Part shown: positions 1-9,474 of the stretch, piece after piece
Layout: each line of letters starts with the position of its first letter
How positions within the stretch are numbered: position 1 is the first letter of the stretch
Assembly: GCA_033557465.1 (NCBI GenBank)
Contig: CM066041.1
Location: 156,339,532-156,403,531, forward strand
From: Ichthyophis bannanicus
Taxonomy: Eukaryota; Chordata; Amphibia; Gymnophiona; Ichthyophiidae
Reading direction: 5' to 3'
Length of the DNA: 64,000 bases
Position numbers and translations under genes: made by a program
Notes under the pieces: generated by a model
The model's database searches: none
Told to the model about the DNA's origin: nothing
Seen by the model: the letters and a program-made list of their open reading frames with translations, nothing else

Positions 1-258
1 TTACATTGAAACTTATTCAAACAATTGAAATTACAGTGAACATTAAATTGTATATAATAAAAATGGTAATTTGAGGGTTACAATGCTGAGTAAATGCTGA
101 TTAGGTATATAGATAGTTTAAACATATATACAGATTTAAATATTTACAAATTTCAAAAATCTTATCATCTTATCTGAGCAAGGAAAAATGTATTGTAGTT
201 CACTAGAATTATTAGAGTAAAGAGTAAATGTGATAATGTGGAGAACTGGGTATTGTAA

Positions 259-540
259 GGGAGGAGTGGCCTAGTGGTTAGGACAAGGTACTTCAGGCCG
301 GAGGGCCGGGGGTTCAAGTCCCACCTGGGGACAGCAATCTCAGGCCGGAGGGACTGGGATTTCTAGTCCTATAAGTACTCCATGTGGTCTTGGGCAAGCC
401 ACTTAACCCTCCATTGCCCATGTTCCCTGTAAGTATTAGCGTATGTGTGTCATATCCCCTCATGTTAAATGTATCTCCCAATTGACCGCTTTGACCCGGT
501 GAAAAGCAGGATATAAATACAGCTAAATAAATAAATAAAT
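259..540 (+). mobile_element. tRNA-derived SINE (family S1), copy 1
   Basis: The head resembles a tRNA gene: an A-box-like segment (gtggcctagtggttagga) near 266 and a B-box-like segment (ggttcaagtcc) near 312. The body contains ggactgggatttctagtcc and ends with gtgaaaagcaggatataaat and an AAATAAAT tail. Close copies lie at 21881-22160 (+), 47238-47514 (-) and 58938-59220 (-), and a more diverged one at 17316-17596 (-). It sits inside the L2-like 3' region, so it is younger than that LINE. Confidence 0.85.
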
Positions 541-613
541 AGCGTAAGAAAAAGGAAAAAGTAAGTTGTGAATTAATGAATATGAGTATACATGAGTTTA
601 AGTGGGAAATATT

Positions 614-1024
614 TCATCTATTGGGAAAGTCTCCAAAGTATTCTATAAATAGGTGAGTTTTAAGATCTTTTTGAAATGCTGAAAGATCTGTGATATCTCT
701 GAGTTTATCCGGCAGAGCATTCCATATTAAAGGAGCATTGAAGCTGAATGCCCTATTTGTTGTAGTTTTATTGAGTTTTGAAAAGTTGTTTGGAACAAGT
801 AGTGTGTTCAGGTTCCTTTGTCTCACTGTTCTGGTCCTTGAATGAATTGTCAGTAGATCAGTTAGATATGATGGGGCTATTTCTCTTATCAGTTTGAACG
901 TTGTTATGATAACTTTATATTTTATCCTACTTTGTATAGGTAACCAGTGAAGTTTGTACAGTATAGGGGTTATGTGTTCAGTTGGAGCTGCATTTATAAG
1001 CATTCTTGCAGCAACATGTTGTGC
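614..1024 (-). pseudogene. L2-clade LINE reverse transcriptase, C-terminal fragment
   Basis: About 135 residues without a stop. They match the tail of L2-like ORF2 proteins: HITPILYKLHWLPIQSRI near the start, then KVIITTFKL, SYLTDLL, NRAFSFNAPLIWNALP, and FQKDLKTHLF near the end. This block follows the RT core and is typical of the clade. No catalytic RT motif is present because the copy is 5' truncated. The ORF seems to begin further upstream only because it reads through a G/C run that is not part of the LINE. It is a dead fragment; assignment to L2 rather than a near relative is inferred. Confidence 0.75.
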
Positions 1025-1089
1025 AATACCTCCAATAGCTCCACCCCCCCCCCCCCACCTTCTACCCCAACAGTCTAACACCTCCCATT

Positions 1090-1517
1090 TCCCTCCCTTA
1101 TTTCAATGTATATAGCTAAGAAAATCCAGCCATCACTATGCCTCTGTAATTAGTGTGCACTGGTATGTACAGGGTGGCCCAAAAAAAGTGAGAACATCTC
1201 GTAAATTTAAAGCTTAGTTTACTTATTTGCCGTTTTTAGTTATATAACGTCTTTATTTCGACAATTTCCGGTTGTTATCTTTGTTTTTTTTAAATTTGTC
1301 AATCGTTTACATCTGTCTTAGAATTTTTAAATAACTTATATGCTACAAGATGTTCTTACTTTTTTTGGGCCACCCTGTATATAGTTATTGTTCTAAGTTC
1401 CTTGTTTAAATTGTATTGGTTAAATATGTTCCATGTACCACTGTATTGTAGTTTCATGTAAAACGCCCCAATCGCTGGAAGGAGCGGTATAAACAAACCG
1501 TTCAAATAAATAAATAG
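1090..1517 (+). mobile_element. L2-like LINE or SINE 3' tail, split by the mariner MITE
   Basis: The 3' end reads aatcgctggaaggagcggtataaa and then an AAATAAATAAAT tail. The same hairpin-like tail (ccgct...agcggtata) recurs at 8640-8781, 9010-9236 and 23443-23794. The MITE at 1170-1377 divides it. The 5' boundary is unclear. Confidence 0.55.
1170..1377. mobile_element. Tc1/mariner-type MITE with 32-bp terminal inverted repeats
   Basis: The ends are inverted copies of each other. The left starts cagggtggcccaaaaaaagt and the right ends in its reverse complement, with about one mismatch over 32 bp. Both sides are flanked by TA (1168-1169 and 1378-1379), the target-site duplication of the Tc1/mariner superfamily. 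The 208-bp interior is AT-rich and has no ORF, so the copy is non-autonomous. Confidence 0.88.
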
Positions 1518-3500
1518 ATACATAAAATTACATTAAATAAATAAACCTGCTCCAGGGCATGAACAGATGTCAGGAAAGTTGTTGTTATGCTAGGAAAACA
1601 TCTGTAGGATGTAGAGAAAATGGCCCCCTACTATCCCCAGTACTTGGATAAGAAATAGGCACGTGTTGCATGGTTGTAGCACTGCCAAATATCTAAGCTT
1701 GCAGTGTGGTGGGCTAGGACGTGACACCTATCTAGAACTCAGTTGCCGGGACGTCCATATAGTCCTCCCTGTGGACGTTCATATTGAGTTTGCAGACATT
1801 TGTAAAATCGGGCCTGAACTTGCATGTGGCAGGCATTTTTGAGACATTTTGCCTTGGACATCCAAGATTGTACCTGGACGTTCTTTCTAGAATGCCACTT
1901 GAAACACATGAACACACCCCATCTATGCAACCCACGAGCCCACTTTATTTCCTAGGGTTATTTGGAAGTGTATGCATATTTTTATTTTGAATGTTCACTG
2001 ATATCCATGCAGAGATAAGTATGTAATAGAATTTATGTATTTGTTCAGTTATAACATTATCCCCCCTCACCCCCTCCGATAGGATAAACCTTTCAGCACA
2101 TTTGACCCTGTGAGCTGCGCTGAAAGATTGCTATGAAGAAAAAGCATATCATAGAACAGTGAGCACTTTCATGCAGCCTTTGTGTAATGAATCAAAATTG
2201 TTTTTTCTGTGCCTTGGTTCTTTATTGAGCAGTAAGACATAGGGGGATTCCAATAGGTCTACAAGAGATAAAAGAGAAAGCACAATGAGAGAACAGAAAC
2301 CTTTGTGCTAGAACATGTTAGATAAATCCACTGGAATCCCATTAGCTCTGCCATGCTTTCCTGTAGGACAGTGAGAAATATCCAGTAGTACAGCAGGAAA
2401 GGTGCTGCTTCTTATTTAACTTAATTAATGGAAAAGATAAAAGCTCTGATTTCTGACACCAGACAGCACAGTGCTTTCCATCTCCATTTGTATGAGCTGC
2501 TCTGAAAAAGGAGACAAGAGATTTACATCTGTAACTAGTGCAATGCATCATTCCTGCCATGTAAGCCCTGATCTAACGCTGAGCCATCCTGCTGCTCTAT
2601 TTATAGCACTCCCTTCATGTGATCAGACTTCCCTTAAGGTTAAATAAAAAATTGCTGACTGCCATGGGCTTCATACTGGTTCAGACATTTTTCCTGTAAA
2701 GCGTATTTAATCTTAATAATCACAAATACCCTTCCTCCATTATTTGGGTGACTCAGAACTTGCTATTGTAGGACAAGAATTGGGCCCTCTTCAGGGGTCA
2801 ATCAGTCAAAAGAAGCATGACTTTGCTGTATATGTACTGTGTTGCCTATGCCTTGTAGTGCTATACAAATGATAATAGTAGTAGTAATCGTTTGGAGTAA
2901 AAAGCATTTTAATTTCATTTTCCTTTTATAGAAAACCATGGGAGCTATACCATGGCAAACGTTGTCACTTCTCCAGGTCTGACCAGACCTCTGGGGCAAA
3001 TCATTGGGTTCTAGAGGAATCGGGCAATACCTACCCTTCCCCTCCCTGTTCTCCTATGCTAGACTCCAAATTGTTGCTCAGGTTGATGAATTGAATGCAG
3101 CAGCAGGAGGTGGTCTTGGTTGCAGGGTGGCCTATGATCATCGTCTCCATGGCAACATGACTGCCCTCTTCCTACCCCATAGATTCCTCTTAATGAGGCA
3201 GAACCAGATTGCCACAGAGACCATGAGTGAGTATATTCCTCAGTTTCATTCCCTCCCCCCACCATTGGTGTTGGGTGGAAAGGTATTAACCTCACATGTT
3301 ATATAGGTTCTTTATTTGAGCTGCAAGGAGAAGAGTGAAATTGGTTATCACAGGATATTTTAATCAGCATGTGATTAACCCTTAATAGATTAGCAGTTCA
3401 GTGAACAGAAATCACATAATATCAGATAATATACCAAAAAAAACCCTGAAGTGCTTCTGTTAATCTAGGTATTCCTACTCTTAGCAACTGAACAACTCAT
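1518..3500. other. Unassigned, no supported gene
   Basis: No coding region is convincing here. A segment at about 1720-1990 carries repeated gacgtcc-type words also seen near 6960 and 31270. Near 2850-2890 a 'tgtagtgctatacaaatgata' end is followed by short TAG repeats, which resembles the retroposon tail at 31921. The rest shows nothing I can name. Confidence 0.4.
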
Positions 3501-3539
3501 CAATTCAAAGATGCAGACAGAAGCCCAAAAGCAAGATGG

Positions 3540-5215
3540 GGGCTACCCAGTCTTTTGCTTTCAGTGTCACATATGTGATTATCTCCCAGTTAATGAGAGG
3601 TCATATGTGTGCCCTCAGTGCAAAGAGTTCCTGGCTCTCAGAAAATAAGTCTGATCTAAGGAGGCTACAGTAGCAGACTTGGAGGAGCTCAGTCAAACAG
3701 AGAAGGACATAGAAGAGACCTTCAGGGACATAGTAGAGAAGTCACACTTCCAGTCAGGCAGCCTCTGTGCCGCTTTGGAGGAGAGAGGCTATTTGAAAAG
3801 AGCCCATAACATTGGTGTGGCAGGAAGTGAATCTGTAGTCAGGACCTGACATCCAGGCAATGCAATATCTTCTTGCATCAAGGGTGTGTCTCCATGGGCA
3901 TGTGCCTTTGAGAGACGGGTTTAGATGACCAACTTAGCTGGTGATTCGATCATTGGGCATGTAGATAGCTGAGTAGCTGGTGGACATGAGGACTGCTTGG
4001 TCACTTGCCTGGCATACCCTAGAGAGGATTTTAGACAGTGCTAGGGAGGAGCCGGCTGTCCTGGTACAAGTTAGTACCAATGACATAGGAAAATGTAAGA
4101 AGGTGGTTCTGGAAGACAAATTTAGGTTTTTAGGCAGAAAGTCAAAATCCAGGACCTCCAGATATCATTCTCATAAATGTTTCCTGTTTCACTTGTAGGA
4201 CTCAAGAGACAGAGCTCTGGAATCTCATTCCATTGATGAGATGATGCAGGGAAGGTGGTTTTAGATTTGCTAGGAACTGGGCTATATTCTGGGGAAGGGG
4301 GATCCTATGCACAGATGGGCTTCACTTTACCAGGCTGCTGACACTAATTAGAGCATCTTTTAAACTAGAACTTAGGGGAAATCCAACAGTTTGCAGGAAT
4401 ACATGGTTTAGAGTAAGGTATCTATGAAGAGAAGTTGCAATAAATGCTATAATAGCTCAACTGTCTTTAAATACAGAGCAGAAATAGGTGAAAGACTGCA
4501 AATTATCCCTGCCAATTGCTATGATGGTTGTAAATCATGCAAACACAGCTTGAAATATGTCTATTCAACTGCTAGAAGCCTAAAAAATAAGATAGGAGAA
4601 TTAGAATATATAGCACTAAATGAAGAAATAGATATAATAGGCATCTTGGAGACCTGCTGGAAGGACGATAATTAATGGTACACTGTTATGCCAGGGTATA
4701 AATTATATTGTAATAAGATAGATGAACTTGATGGAGAGGTGGTGCTATATGTTAAAGAGTGCTTTGAGTCAAATAGAATAAAAGTTCTACAGGAAACAAA
4801 ATGTGCCATTGAATTCTTATGGATTGAAATTCCATGTGTGAAGGGGAAGAGAATAGTGCTGTGGGCTTACTGCCACCTTTCTGGACAGAATGAGCAGACA
4901 GATGATGAAATGTTATCAGAGATTAAGGAAGCTAGCAAAATTAGCAATAAAATAATTATGGCGATTTCAATTATCCTAATATTGATTGGCTAAACATCAC
5001 TAAGGAAGTAAAGTTCCTAGATGAAATAAATGACTGCTTCACGGAGCAGCTGGTTGGGGAAACAACTAGAGGAGGAGCTATCTTAGACTTAGTTCTTTGT
5101 GGACTCAGGATTTGGTTGAAGAGCTAACTATGTTGGGACCACTCGGCATAATATGATCACTTTTGACTTAATAATTGGAATGCATATGCAAAGGAAATCA
5201 CTGCAGCAGCAGTTG
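3540..5215 (+). mobile_element. CR1 LINE (subfamily A), ORF1 remnant plus ORF2 endonuclease fragment
   Basis: The copy covers ORF1 and the start of ORF2. At 3556-3650 a cysteine-rich segment reads like a zinc finger (FCFQCHICDYLP ... YVCPQCKEFLAL). At 3925-4180 traces of the SGNH/GDSL esterase-like domain remain (AGDSIIGH, then VLVQVSTNDIGK, then EDKFRFLGRKSKSRTS). ORF2 endonuclease follows from 4547 (STARSLKNKIGELEYIALNE, ILETCWK) with stops and frameshifts until the match fades near 5200. No RT domain is present. It is old compared with the copy at 11922-13118. Confidence 0.75.
4424..4993 (+). pseudogene. CR1 ORF2 endonuclease (exonuclease/endonuclease/phosphatase fold), broken
   Basis: Two ORFs, 4424-4675 and 4688-4993, carry successive parts of an apurinic-type endonuclease domain. 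The first has RSLKNKIGELEYIALNE and ETCWK. The second has MPGYKLY, VVLYVKE, ECFESNRIKVLQ, LWIEIPCVKGK and QTDDEMLSEIKEA. A stop separates them, and another frameshift follows where the GDFNYPG active-site motif should be (ISIILILIG instead). The domain normally nicks target DNA to prime reverse transcription; this copy cannot be functional. Confidence 0.75.
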
Positions 5216-5219
5216 ACCT

Positions 5220-5690
5220 TTTAGTTTTAATTTGTCATCGCCATGTTATTACAGATTCATTTGTGTTTGTACACCATGCACATAGTGGTATGCTTCGTAA
5301 GTAAATTTGGACACTCATTGGGGTTGTTATTTCCTATCCTCCTCATTTCTCTGTTCTCCATCATAAATAAGGGCAGCGTGCCCTAAATGCACTTTATTTT
5401 TACTTACTCCTTTGTTTTAACTCATTCCATTATTTTTATTTATTTATTTTTATGTGCTGCCTTACCTTCTTTTAAAATTGTGTGTTTTTCATATCTTATG
5501 CTTTTTAACTTATTTATGATGTACGTTTTTTAATGTGTTATTAAGTTATGTATCATTTATTATATATGTCTTCTTTGTTTTATTTTGAGGCTCATTCCTC
5601 CTGAGGAAGGCATTTGCTGAAATGCGTAGAGATTTCTGAATAAAACATCTGTGACCACTTTTACTCTTATCTTGCTTTTTGTATCAAATC
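5220..5690 (+). mobile_element. Probable Penelope-like element 3' tail
   Basis: AT-rich sequence ending in ctcctgaggaaggcatttgctgaaatgcg and then gaataaaac. A 'ctgatgcagctgg...gaaacgctgaag' segment of the same kind lies in the Penelope-like element at 58612-58640, and such a motif is common in Penelope-type terminal repeats. No ORF is present. The assignment rests on this motif alone. Confidence 0.4.
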
Positions 5691-5909
5691 ATTGGTGAAG
5701 CCTCACTTGGAGTATTGTCTTCAGTTTTGGAGACCATATCTCACAAAGAGAGATAAAAAGACTTGAAATGGTTCAGAGGAAGGTGACCAGAATTATTTGG
5801 AGCCTGCGCCAGAAGACATATGAGAAGAGACTTGAAGACCAAAATATATATACCCTAGAGGAGAGGAGGGACAGGGGATATATAATCCAGACCTTATTTA
5901 AAGGGTATC

Positions 5910-6306
5910 TGTTAGTGTGGGTTATTCCTTTCCCAGCACTATATACCACTTACACTCGGGACGTCCGTTAATCCCCTGGGCCGAGGAATCACCTTACCTT
6001 CTCTGTCTGGAATTCCAGGGGAACAAACACACACACTCGCATATGTTTATTCCACAGGTTAGAGGGGCTGTCTGTCTTTTATACATTAACAAAAACATAT
6101 ACATACGTCATCAACTCATCCCCTGAGGCCCACCACAGCTTATCAGTAACTTCACAGATGTTAGTCGTCTCCGTGTAGAACAATCAATTTGTCTTAGCAC
6201 AGCACATTCCTTTCCATATATAGTTATGTACAGGATTCCCATTTTCCCCTGCGGGCCTCCTAGTCCTCCTGCACACACACACTTTAAGCCTTATTTTCCC
6301 CTATCA
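5910..6306 (-). mobile_element. Solo LTR (endogenous retrovirus or LTR retrotransposon)
   Basis: A 397-bp insert in CR1 is flanked by a perfect 5-bp target duplication gtatc (5905-5909 and 6307-6311). On the reverse strand it begins TGATAGGGG and ends CACACTAACA, the TG...CA rule of LTRs. Reverse-strand signals fit an LTR: a TATAAAAG box near 6078-6085 and an AATAAA signal near 6048-6053. No internal gag/pol sequence is present, so the copy was probably reduced to one LTR by recombination. Class is not determined. Confidence 0.82.
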
Positions 6307-6588
6307 GTATCAATGAACAAAACAAACCTTTTTCAAAGAAGGGGAAGCTGTAAAATGAGAGGGCATAAAATGAAGCTGCAAGGAGGTAAACTTAAAAGCA
6401 ACATCAGGAAGTAGTTTTTCACTGAAAGGGTGGTGGATGCTTGGAATGCTCTCCCGATGGAGGTGGTGGGGTCAAATACAGTGACGGAATTCAAAATGGC
6501 ATAGGACTGGCACAATGAATCCCTTTATAGCAAGAGGATGAAATCAAAATAACCTTAAATATCTTTTATATCTCAAGAAATAAAAGGA

Positions 6589-6839
6589 GTGATCTGCACG
6601 GAGTGGCAGGTTCAACCCCCAAGGAATAGAGGGAGGGTGACCTGCATGGTCCAGGAGGATCAACCCTAAATAAAAGCATAGAGGATGGTGACCTGCATGG
6701 AGCGGCAAGTCCAGTCCTAGACAGAGGCATAAAGGGGAGTAACCTGCATGGAGCAGCTGATACAATCCTAAACAAAGGCATGGGAGAGGTGACTTGCACA
6801 GAGCGGCTGCTGAAGCCCTGGATGGAGGCATGGGGGGGG
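6589..6839 (+). repeat. ~50-bp tandem repeat in CR1-B 3' untranslated region
   Basis: Five units beginning gtga(c/t)ctgcatgg-like start at 6589, 6637, 6688, 6739 and 6789, and a sixth start lies at 6839. Unit lengths are 48-51 bp. The array produces long reverse-strand ORFs of repetitive protein that are artefacts. Confidence 0.75.
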
Positions 6840-6939
6840 TGATCTTCATGGAAACGGTGGTTGCAACTGCTCTGGCCACCTTGCTGGGCAGACTGTATGG
6901 ACCACATTGGTCTTTATCTACCATCATACATTATGGGGA

Positions 6940-7640
6940 TCATTCAGTGGCATGAATAGCAGGGATGGACGTCCAGATTGGACGTCCATCCCTGCTATTT
7001 GCTCCCCTGCTGTCCCCGGGTAATGCCTCCCTGAATGTTTGTACAGGGAGGCCTAGATGGGGCAGCAGAGTACGTGTTTGAGGTGGGGCATGGGTGGGCC
7101 GCAACCCCGGATGTACAGGGCCCATTCTGAGGTCAGCCCTGTACGTCCAGGGCAGAGAACATAGATGGGGGACTTATTCCACTGTAGAGGTGGAATAAGT
7201 CCCCCTACGTAGAGGTGGAATAAGTGGAATAAGTCCCCCTAGACATTGGGGGGATCCTGCTGCCAGGCTGGGACAAGAAAGTAGGGAGTGCAGTAAGTTC
7301 CCTGCAGCTGGACCCTGGCCGTGGGAGGCTGGACTGAGGGTCCAGCTGTGGGGAAAGGCAAAAAACCACAATGGCTGGCATTTGCAGTTCCTGAATGGAG
7401 CCATGGTGCCATGGCGATGGGATGCCATGGCACAGCGACTCCATTCAGGAGCCTGACTGTGGTAGCCAGGGATCTGCTGGGCATGCAGGCCGATCGGAAT
7501 CGGGGCACGGCCTACATGTTCAGGCTGTACACCTGATTCTGATCCTGCAGTCATGTCTAGCCCACGTGGGATCAGAATCAGGTCTAACTCTGGGCGTCCT
7601 GCTTCTGATCAGCCGCACAGGGGAGCTGGACGGCTAAAGC
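6940..7640. mobile_element. GC-rich hairpin-rich repeat (family H), unclassified
   Basis: The segment contains several separate inverted repeats. A near-perfect 21-bp-arm hairpin lies at 6955-6999 around gacgtcc. A 13-bp-arm hairpin with gtacagggc lies at 7109-7148. Repeated gtggaataagtcccc words occur at 7153-7245. A 60-bp palindrome lies at 7390-7449 between cctgaatggag and its complement. Related gtacagggc hairpins occur at 47921-47972, which suggests one family. No ORF is believable; ends were not fixed. Confidence 0.5.
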
Positions 7641-7779
7641 GGAATGTGCCTCCATGTTACTATGACTATCCCCAGATGCAGCCACAAAGCATCCCGATGC
7701 TAGCCAATTAGTATTAAGGAATTCCGGGGTTGGAACGGGGGAGGCACCTCGGGTTAACTGAGCAGCAGCAATATTCATC

Positions 7780-8035
7780 CGTTGTCCATTTAATCTTAAT
7801 TGGCTAAAGTTAGGACTGCTGAATGTCTTATGACTGCAGCTGTCTTATGCCACTTTTGTAATCTAATCAGTGGCTGAATATCGCCACTGGGCAGATTACA
7901 AAATCACAATCCGGCCAACCTGGATATTCAATGCTGGTGGCTGGATATGAACCCGGCATTGAATACTCAGGTTCAGGTTTACAGCAGTGACAGGTAGCCA
8001 CTGTAACAGTGTTAGCCTCTGCTTTGGGATATTAT
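7780..8035. mobile_element. 'GAATATC' MITE-like repeat (family G)
   Basis: The segment has the words ggctgaatatcgccactgggcag and cccggcattgaatac, with many inverted half-copies. The same words recur at 20941-21066, 40590-40925, 43800-44155, 44975-45270 and 63775-63952. The copies look like fragments of a palindromic non-autonomous DNA element. Termini are unclear here. Confidence 0.5.
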
Positions 8036-8039
8036 TTTG

Positions 8040-8545
8040 CATGGGCATACATATGTACACTTTGGAGGAGAGAAGGGATAGGGGAGATATGATTCAGACC
8101 TTTAAATACTTAAAGAGAAATAATGAACAAACAAACCTCTTCCAGAGACGGAGAAGCTGTAAAACTAGAGGGCATGACATGAAGCTGCAAGGGGGTAAAT
8201 TGAAAGGCAATGCCAGGAAATACTTTTTCACTGAAAGGGTGGTGGATGCTTGGAATGCCCTCCCGATGGAGGTGGTGGGGGCAAACGCAGTGACGGAATT
8301 CAAAGTGGCCTGGGACAGACACAGTGGATCCCTTTACAGCAACAAGATTAAATCAAAATAAACGGAACCATCTAATTTCTCAACAAATAGTGGTGTCCTA
8401 CATGGAGCGATGGGCGGAGGAGCGGTGGGTTCACCCCTTAACAAACAAAGAAGTGAAGACATGGGGAGGGGTGCACCTACTCCTGCCATATAGCTGGGCA
8501 GACTAGATGGACTATACTGGTCTTTATCTGCTGTCATTTACTATG
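8040..8545 (+). mobile_element. CR1 LINE (subfamily B) 3' end
   Basis: An ORF at 7987-8361 contains the RT C-terminal tail: YTLEERRDRGDMIQTFKYLK, NLFQRRRSCKTRGHDMKL, FFTERVVDAWNALPMEVV, ending in YSNKIKSK. It is almost unbroken over this part. The 3' end (8496-8545) has ctgggcagactagatggac and ggtctttatctgctgtcattta. A TA microsatellite follows. Unlike 5690-6935 it has only one copy of the ~50-bp unit. Confidence 0.85.
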
Positions 8546-8546
8546 T

Positions 8547-8550
8547 AATA

Positions 8551-8601
<51 letters not shown>

Positions 8602-8620
8602 ATATAAGTAATATAATTAT
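8547..8620. repeat. TA microsatellite
   Basis: A run of alternating T and A interrupted by aatataa, directly after the CR1-B 3' end. Confidence 0.9.
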
Positions 8621-8635
8621 ATATATAATTACCCC

Positions 8636-8781
8636 GGTTACCCAAGTTATTGTTCCTGTTATATGTAAACAAAAACCAGATAATTGTATTTTGTCTGATG
8701 TTTTCTTGTTCTATGTAAACCGCGCTGATTATGAATAGTGCGGTATATAAAAGATGTTAAATAAATAAATAAATAAAATAA
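8636..8781 (+). mobile_element. L2-like 3' tail
   Basis: It ends with taaaccgcgctgattatgaatagtgcggtatataaa and an AAATAAAT tail, as at 1473-1517. Confidence 0.55.
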
Positions 8782-9009
8782 ATGTTGCTATGTGGACTGG
8801 AGGTATGTCAACATGTTTCCATGGGGGATGTGGTGAGATGCATGTGTGTACCAAGGCAGGCAAATGCGGTTTTGTTGCCAGAATGGAATTTACAAGAGCA
8901 TGGTAGATGTTCAAGGTTTGAAACTATGTAGATGTACATATACTGTACAGCTGTGACTCTCAGTACGATATAGATGAAGCAAAGCAATCAATTAATCATG
9001 CTCTGTTGA

Positions 9010-9236
9010 ACTGCTATATGTATAAATATGTATAAATGTAAAAAATGTAAATATGTGTAGTCAAATCTCCAAGACACTAATCCTGTGTGCTGTGCCTTAC
9101 CCCCAAATCTATGTATATATTTGCCCCACTTTTCTGTCTTGATTTGACAACTCCCAAAGATGTAATCAAACCGCTGCTGATCGCTGGAAGTGGCGGTATA
9201 TAAGTGTGTACTAAATAAATAAAATAAAATAAATAT
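9010..9236 (+). mobile_element. L2-like 3' tail
   Basis: It ends with aaaccgctgctgatcgctggaagtggcggtatataag and an AAATAAATAAAATAAA tail. The 5' limit is not clear. Confidence 0.5.
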
Positions 9237-9474
9237 ACAATCACCAATCAACCCACATGATATTTTCTATGTCTACATGCCCTCTACCAGTGGAATACAC
9301 ATCGTCATATATTTTTGAACAAAACAGCACATCTTTGCCACCAGTCTTCTTTTGTTTTTTTGATGTGTAGGCCCCCATCATCTCACATCACATACACGTG
9401 CATATTGCCACTGCAAGTTTTTAAAAAATATGTTGATATCAAGGGGTCAATATGTCTGTCTATTTTTTATTATT

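Larger units (their letters stand above)
1..1024 (-). mobile_element. L2-like LINE, 3' part, split by a SINE
   Basis: Reverse-strand LINE copy. The end of its reverse-transcriptase ORF lies at 614-1024 and an AT-rich 3' untranslated region continues to the window edge. A tRNA-derived SINE at 259-540 interrupts the untranslated part. The 5' side is truncated at a C-rich run near 1035-1060. The same kind of AT-rich tail is seen near 9475-9611 and 47070-47237. The 3' end lies outside the window. Confidence 0.7.
5690..6935 (+). mobile_element. CR1 LINE (subfamily B) 3' part, split by a solo LTR
   Basis: RT C-terminal coding sequence lies at 5690-5904 (EDQNIYTLEERRDRG is readable near 5837). After the LTR insertion at 5910-6306 the LINE resumes with NLFQRRGSCKMRGHKMKLQGGKL and a broken FTERVVDAWNALPMEVV region. 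The 3' end (6880-6930) reads gctgggcagactgtatggacc...tggtctttatct, the terminal signature shared with 8496-8545 and, inverted, 41330-41395. The 3' untranslated region carries five ~50-bp tandem units. Confidence 0.8.

Noticed and set aside
262..335. tRNA gene call in the SINE heads
   Set aside because: A and B boxes are present but stems do not close, and the same head recurs with SINE bodies at four other loci.
3004..3306. Possible small host exon or gene
   Set aside because: No family motif, no convincing splice sites and an overlapping open frame on the other strand.
6544..6927. Repetitive reverse-strand ORFs with LHAGH/PLCLCLG-like repeats
   Set aside because: They are translations of the ~50-bp tandem units in the CR1-B 3' untranslated region.
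8547..8620. TATA-rich promoter
   Set aside because: It is a simple TA microsatellite at the end of a CR1 copy with no downstream gene.
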